A stretch of 64,000 bases of DNA from Bradyrhizobium sp. CCH5-F6 (GTDB lineage Bacteria; Pseudomonadota; Alphaproteobacteria; Rhizobiales; Xanthobacteraceae), in assembly GCF_001556045.1 (NCBI RefSeq), contig NZ_LSIC01000200.1, forward strand, positions 1-64,000. The letters run 5' to 3'. Positions 60,999 to 64,000 of the stretch are shown in pieces (positions within the stretch are counted from its first letter, which is position 1; each line of letters starts with the position of its first letter). A program made the position numbers and the translations under genes. The notes below the pieces were generated by a model. That model did no database searches, was not told the origin of the DNA, and saw only the letters and a list, made by a program, of their open reading frames with translations.

Positions 60999-61357
60999 TC
61001 AGGCCGCCAGGCGGAGTGGCAGCGGGTTGAAGTAGGCTTGATCCGGCGTGCTGCAATGCCGTTATCGGCGAGCACGCCGGTAAAGGTCTGTCCGGTGAAC
61101 TGCGAGCCCTGATCCGTGTCGAAGACGTCCGGCTTGCCGTGGCGAGCCAGGGCATCCTGAAGCGTCTCGACGCAGAACGCCGCCTCCATTGTGATCGATA
61201 CGCGCCACGACAGCACGCGGCGGCTGAACCAGTCGAGCACGACCGCCAGATAGACGAAGCCGCGCGCCATCGGGATGGAGGTGATGTCCATCGCCCACAT
61301 CTGGTCCGGCCGTGTGATCTCCATCCCGCGCAGCAGGTACAGGGTAGATCTTGTGGC
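60999..61357 (-). pseudogene. IS3-family transposase (OrfB) remnant
   Basis: A broken DDE transposase. Reading on the minus strand, HKIYP is followed after a one-base shift by YLLRGMEITRPDQMWAMDIT, then VYLAVVLDWFSRRVLSWR and FDTDQGSQFTGQTF, which supply the first two acidic residues. Sequence stops matching after LADNGIA, and the next recognisable piece is DQAYFNPLPLRLAA and a stop, a typical IS3 OrfB C-terminus. The internal deletion removed the third catalytic residue (Glu). The N-terminal half and OrfA are missing. IS-end-like sequence continues to about 60945. Confidence 0.85.
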
Positions 61358-61369
61358 CCGGCTCTTACT

Positions 61370-61975
61370 TCAGTCCTGCAGAATGACGATCAGCACGAGC
61401 GCCTTGTCGGAAAGGCGCCGCACCTGATGCTGGAGGTGCCCGGGGAATTGCAAATAGTCCCCTTGCGACATCGCGACGCTGCGGTCTGCGAAACTGATTT
61501 CCACCTTGCCTTCGAGGACATAGAAGACCTCTTCGCCAGCATGGTTGATGAAACCCTCGTCGTTGAAGACCTCGGGCGGCACCATCACAAAGCTCTCGAC
61601 GCGATTGTGGTCCCCGGGTTTACTCAATGTCGCGAACGGATACGAACCGTGCTCTGGACTGGCCTTGATCATACGGCGCGATTTTGCACGCACCAGATGG
61701 ATGGCATTATCGTCGATTGTCTCGCCGAAGAACGTCGCGACAGGCACTTTAAGTGCCTGCGCCAGCTTAACTACTGTAGCAACCGAAGGTGACTTCTCGC
61801 CGCGTTCAAGGCGAGACAAATGACTCTTGTTGAGACCCGTTTTCTCGGCAAGCACGTCAAGAGTCAAATTGCGATCTCGCCTCAAACGCTTCATCTGCGG
61901 TCCGATCGGCGGCACCTCGCCCGCTTCAGGGCCGGGGCGTTGGAGCGCAGTGGATCGTTTCGACTTCGAGGTCAT
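61370..61975 (-). CDS. XRE-cupin transcriptional regulator
   Basis: A 201-residue regulator. The XRE helix-turn-helix (about 28-83) reads NLTLDVLAEKTGLNKSHLSRL, and the C-terminal cupin domain (about 110-195) has INHAGEEVFYVLEGKVEISF and QGDYLQFPGHLQHQVRRL. Proteins of this type sense small metabolites through the cupin and often control adjacent catabolic or transport genes. It is the last gene of the MFS-MOSC-reductase operon, 18 bases after the reductase, and abuts the IS3 remnant. Confidence 0.9.
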   Translation of the reverse strand: MTSKSKRSTALQRPGPEAGEVPPIGPQMKRLRRDRNLTLDVLAEKTGLNKSHLSRLERGEKSPSVATVVKLAQALKVPVATFFGETIDDNAIHLVRAKSRRMIKASPEHGSYPFATLSKPGDHNRVESFVMVPPEVFNDEGFINHAGEEVFYVLEGKVEISFADRSVAMSQGDYLQFPGHLQHQVRRLSDKALVLIVILQD

Positions 61976-61993
61976 ATCGCCGAACAGCGTCAG

Positions 61994-62956
61994 TTAGAGG
62001 TCGAGAATGAGCATCGATCCCTTACTGCCGGACACGCATGGTATCAAGCACTGTTTCCGCTCCTCGTCATTGAGAACGTGATCGCGATGATCTGGGTCTC
62101 CTGAGATATAATTGGTCTTGCACATCCCGCATATTCCAGCCTCACAAGATGTCTTCACGGCAATCCCGTTACGTTGGAGAGCCTTTGCCATGGTTTCTCC
62201 CGAGAGCACCTCGATCACCTTGCCGGCTCGGCCAAGAGAAACTGCATAAGCAGGCCCGGAGGGTGCAGCGGCGCCAAATCTTTCATAATGGACGCAATCC
62301 GTCGGCCAGTCGGCAGATGCGGAAACAAAAGCTTCGAGCAGGCCTTCCGGCCCGCAACAATAGGCGTGCAGTCCTTCTTCATGGCGGCCGAGAGCCGCGC
62401 CTACGTCGAGCCTGCACCCCGACGGCTCATCACTATGGTGGAAGCTTGCAAAACCAGCCGCATGGAGTTCGTCCAACGTGTCGATAAAAGGCGTGTGCTT
62501 GCGGGACCGCGTGCAGACATGGAGGTGGAACGAGGCGCGGTTGGCCACAAGCTCCGGCAGCATTGACATGAACGGCGTTAGGCCAATGCCTCCCGCGATC
62601 ATGATATGATGACGCGCCTCCCCGGCCAGCGCGAACAGATTTCTCGGGAGCGAAACTGGGACTATGCTCCCCACGGTGACCTGCTCGTGAAGGTGTCGTG
62701 AACCACCCCGCCCTTCATCCTCGCGCTGAACCGCGACGATGTATCGTTTGTTTTCGCCCGGGGCTCCGCAAAGAGAATATTGCCGGATCATGTGATCCGA
62801 CAGGACTATGTCGATGTGCGCGCCCGCAGTGAATGCCGGTAGCTCCCAGTCATCCGGGTCGGCAAGCTCAAAAAGTCGTATTCCAGGGGTCAGATCCTTG
62901 CAGGATTTGACCACCGTCGTGACATATCTGTTGAGGAAGAACTGCTCGTAGTTCAT
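61994..62956 (-). CDS. PDR/VanB-family oxidoreductase with C-terminal [2Fe-2S] ferredoxin
   Basis: A 320-residue reductase. The flavin domain carries RQYSLCG (58-64), the NAD domain GGIGLTPFMS (122-131) and CCGPEG (200-205), and the C-terminal plant-type ferredoxin uses Cys271, Cys276, Cys279 and Cys307 (CEAGICGMC, then CLIPC). This is the phthalate-dioxygenase-reductase layout that passes electrons from NADH to a Rieske oxygenase or another partner. The start at 62956 (MNYEQFF) is preferred. No oxygenase is adjacent in the window; the direct neighbour is a MOSC protein seven bases upstream. Confidence 0.91.
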   Translation of the reverse strand: MNYEQFFLNRYVTTVVKSCKDLTPGIRLFELADPDDWELPAFTAGAHIDIVLSDHMIRQYSLCGAPGENKRYIVAVQREDEGRGGSRHLHEQVTVGSIVPVSLPRNLFALAGEARHHIMIAGGIGLTPFMSMLPELVANRASFHLHVCTRSRKHTPFIDTLDELHAAGFASFHHSDEPSGCRLDVGAALGRHEEGLHAYCCGPEGLLEAFVSASADWPTDCVHYERFGAAAPSGPAYAVSLGRAGKVIEVLSGETMAKALQRNGIAVKTSCEAGICGMCKTNYISGDPDHRDHVLNDEERKQCLIPCVSGSKGSMLILDL

Positions 62957-62963
62957 GTCATTC

Positions 62964-63494
62964 TCAAAGAAGTTCGATCGTATCACCGACCCTGATGGTG
63001 CCACCGTTCAAGAGACGGGCATGCAGACCACCGCGGTTGATCAGGAGCCGTGTGACCGGTTGTCCGATCACATCCTCCATGTGTTTGCAGGGAGGCGCCG
63101 GGCTGCCCTCCATGATGACATCCCCGACACGAAACCTTCGACCGATGAGATGGCCGAGCGGCACGCCCACGGTGGTGATGTTGCGCCTATGGGAGCTCGG
63201 TCCGATCGAAATGCCGTGATCCCTGAGAAGCGCATCGATGGTCTCCTGCTCGAACAGGGAAACATCTCGTTTAGAGCGAATGCCCAGCTCTCGGATGATC
63301 TCGGTCAAATGACCAAGATCGTTCGCATATCGATCACCCTCCACACCGACGCCTTCGATGAGGTTCAAGTGATCGACGGAGCGCATCGGCAACATGGCCC
63401 GAGGCGCGTAATGAAGATGGCCGACGAGGCCGCGCCAGCCGACTATTTCGGTGGAGCGGTCCTCGGACTTGGTGCTCGGCATCCCGTCCATCAT
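62964..63494 (-). CDS. MOSC-domain protein, YiiM-like
   Basis: A 176-residue MOSC protein. Core features are LIEGVGVEGDRYAND, LSHR-type SSHRRNITTVGVPLGHLIG, FRVGDVIMEGSPAPPCKHME with the conserved Cys that can bind molybdenum cofactor, and GGLHARLLNGG. MOSC proteins such as YiiM and YcbX bind molybdenum cofactor and, with reductase partners, reduce N-hydroxylated compounds. The ATG at 63494 overlaps the MFS stop (ATGA), and the reductase gene follows after seven bases. Confidence 0.9.
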   Translation of the reverse strand: MMDGMPSTKSEDRSTEIVGWRGLVGHLHYAPRAMLPMRSVDHLNLIEGVGVEGDRYANDLGHLTEIIRELGIRSKRDVSLFEQETIDALLRDHGISIGPSSHRRNITTVGVPLGHLIGRRFRVGDVIMEGSPAPPCKHMEDVIGQPVTRLLINRGGLHARLLNGGTIRVGDTIELL

Positions 63495-64000
63495 GGCCTT
63501 CGGCGAAGCGCCTGAGCGAACAGCTTGTCTTTCGGCAGGCTGACGATGATCACGGCGGCGATGATTCCGAATGATGCCAGACCGACCAGCGCGCCACCGA
63601 ATGACCCAGTAAGATCCTTGAGCCAGCCGATCGCAAACGGACCCACGAAGCCACTGAGATTGGCGAAGGCGGAGATCGACGCGAATGCTCCGGCGGCGGC
63701 GGTACCCGTGAGAAAGGTCGTGCTCATCGTCCACAACATCGACATTGCCACCAGCGTGCCGGTGATCGCAAAGGCCATGCAGATCATCGCATAGAGTGGA
63801 TTTGTAAAGGTCGTGCTCGCAGCGAGGGAGATCGAGACCAGAACACACGCCGCCGCAGCGTTAAACACACGCTCGCCGGATCGATCGGAGAGCCTGACCC
63901 AGGTCAGCATTGCTACGGTAGCAAACAGGAACGGCGCGGCGGTGACGAAGCCGATCGCAAAGTTGCTAAAACCGAACGTCCGGATGATCTGCGGAAGCCA
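63491..64000 (-). CDS. MFS transporter, ACS-type (partial, cut by window edge)
   Basis: The C-terminal 169 residues or so of a major-facilitator transporter; the gene continues beyond position 64000. Visible are WLPQIIRTFG followed by a helix, the cytoplasmic loop RLSDRSGER between helices, and four more helices (LVSISLAASTTFTNPLYAMI and others), ending LPKDKLFAQALRRRP. The wording fits the anion:cation symporter (phthalate/nicotinate/hydroxyphenylacetate) family. It is probably the importer for the compound handled by the downstream MOSC and reductase proteins. Internal ATG codons (such as 63910) are not the true start. Confidence 0.88.
   Translation of the reverse strand, partial: WLPQIIRTFGFSNFAIGFVTAAPFLFATVAMLTWVRLSDRSGERVFNAAAACVLVSISLAASTTFTNPLYAMICMAFAITGTLVAMSMLWTMSTTFLTGTAAAGAFASISAFANLSGFVGPFAIGWLKDLTGSFGGALVGLASFGIIAAVIIVSLPKDKLFAQALRRRP

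Noticed and set aside
60827..61324. A 165-residue intact transposase frame.
   Set aside because: The frame leaves transposase homology after about 90 residues, and the true C-terminus is in another frame, so it is a deletion remnant and not a functional gene.

Overview
The window is high-GC chromosomal DNA of an alphaproteobacterium, most likely Bradyrhizobium or a close Rhizobiales relative. The clues are the rhizobial glycerol-3-phosphate ABC importer order glpD-glpS-glpT-glpP-glpQ-glpU-glpV, an isocitrate lyase of about 540 residues beside an ScfR/RamB-like regulator, small alphaproteobacterial families (DUF4170, DUF1285, DUF6111), and many palindromic intergenic repeats of the CATGGCCGGG and TAAAGCGCGATG types. 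It is almost entirely protein coding. I found no rRNA, tRNA or CRISPR array. The genus assignment is an inference from gene content, not from a marker gene.

Layout. 0.1-6.6 kb: a fatty-acid beta-oxidation cassette (acyl-CoA dehydrogenase, thiolase, bifunctional FadJ, acyl-CoA thioesterase) with start/stop overlaps, then a small conserved protein. 6.9-17.7 kb: glycerol phosphate region, with a HAD phosphatase, a GlpR-type repressor, a PIN/Phd toxin-antitoxin pair on the opposite strand, then glpD and the six-gene ABC importer ending at a strong terminator. The two importer ATPases have complementary active-site losses. 17.8-20.9 kb: a TetR regulator divergent from an unusual pair, a periplasmic binding protein plus a Rieske oxygenase, with a perfect operator-like palindrome between. 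21-24.4 kb: an old-yellow-enzyme reductase, a DUF1993 protein and a lytic transglycosylase. 24.5-27.8 kb: a cellulose-synthase-like glycosyltransferase with a PilZ-like tail plus a membrane-fusion adaptor, probably a c-di-GMP-controlled exopolysaccharide system.

28-40.5 kb: HtpX protease, a TPR protein, a Lys/Ala-tailed protein, a secreted HELLH zincin, the ScfR-like regulator divergent from isocitrate lyase, DUF4170, a phosphoesterase, NUDIX, a GT-C-like plus GT2 pair, and a GNAT. 40.6-43.6 kb: a TonB-dependent receptor and a DUF2946-like His/Cys protein with a Zur-like box upstream. 43.8-50.6 kb: a tightly coupled MoxR-DUF58-BatA/DUF4159-large membrane protein operon. 50.9-53.7 kb: DUF1285, CoA pyrophosphatase, DUF6111 and CCA-adding enzyme. 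53.8-56.3 kb: LysR, YdhR, a second dimeric-barrel protein and a TauE/SafE permease.

56.5-61.4 kb is different in character. It is sparsely coding and dominated by very small proteins (a 33-residue membrane peptide and two zinc-ribbon proteins of 59 and 58 residues), with duplicated leader sequences, decayed genes, a Crp/Fnr regulator and a broken IS3-family transposase. From 61.4 kb to the window edge, on the minus strand, lies an operon of MFS transporter (cut by the window), MOSC protein, PDR/VanB-type reductase and an XRE-cupin regulator, probably for metabolism or detoxification of a small imported compound.
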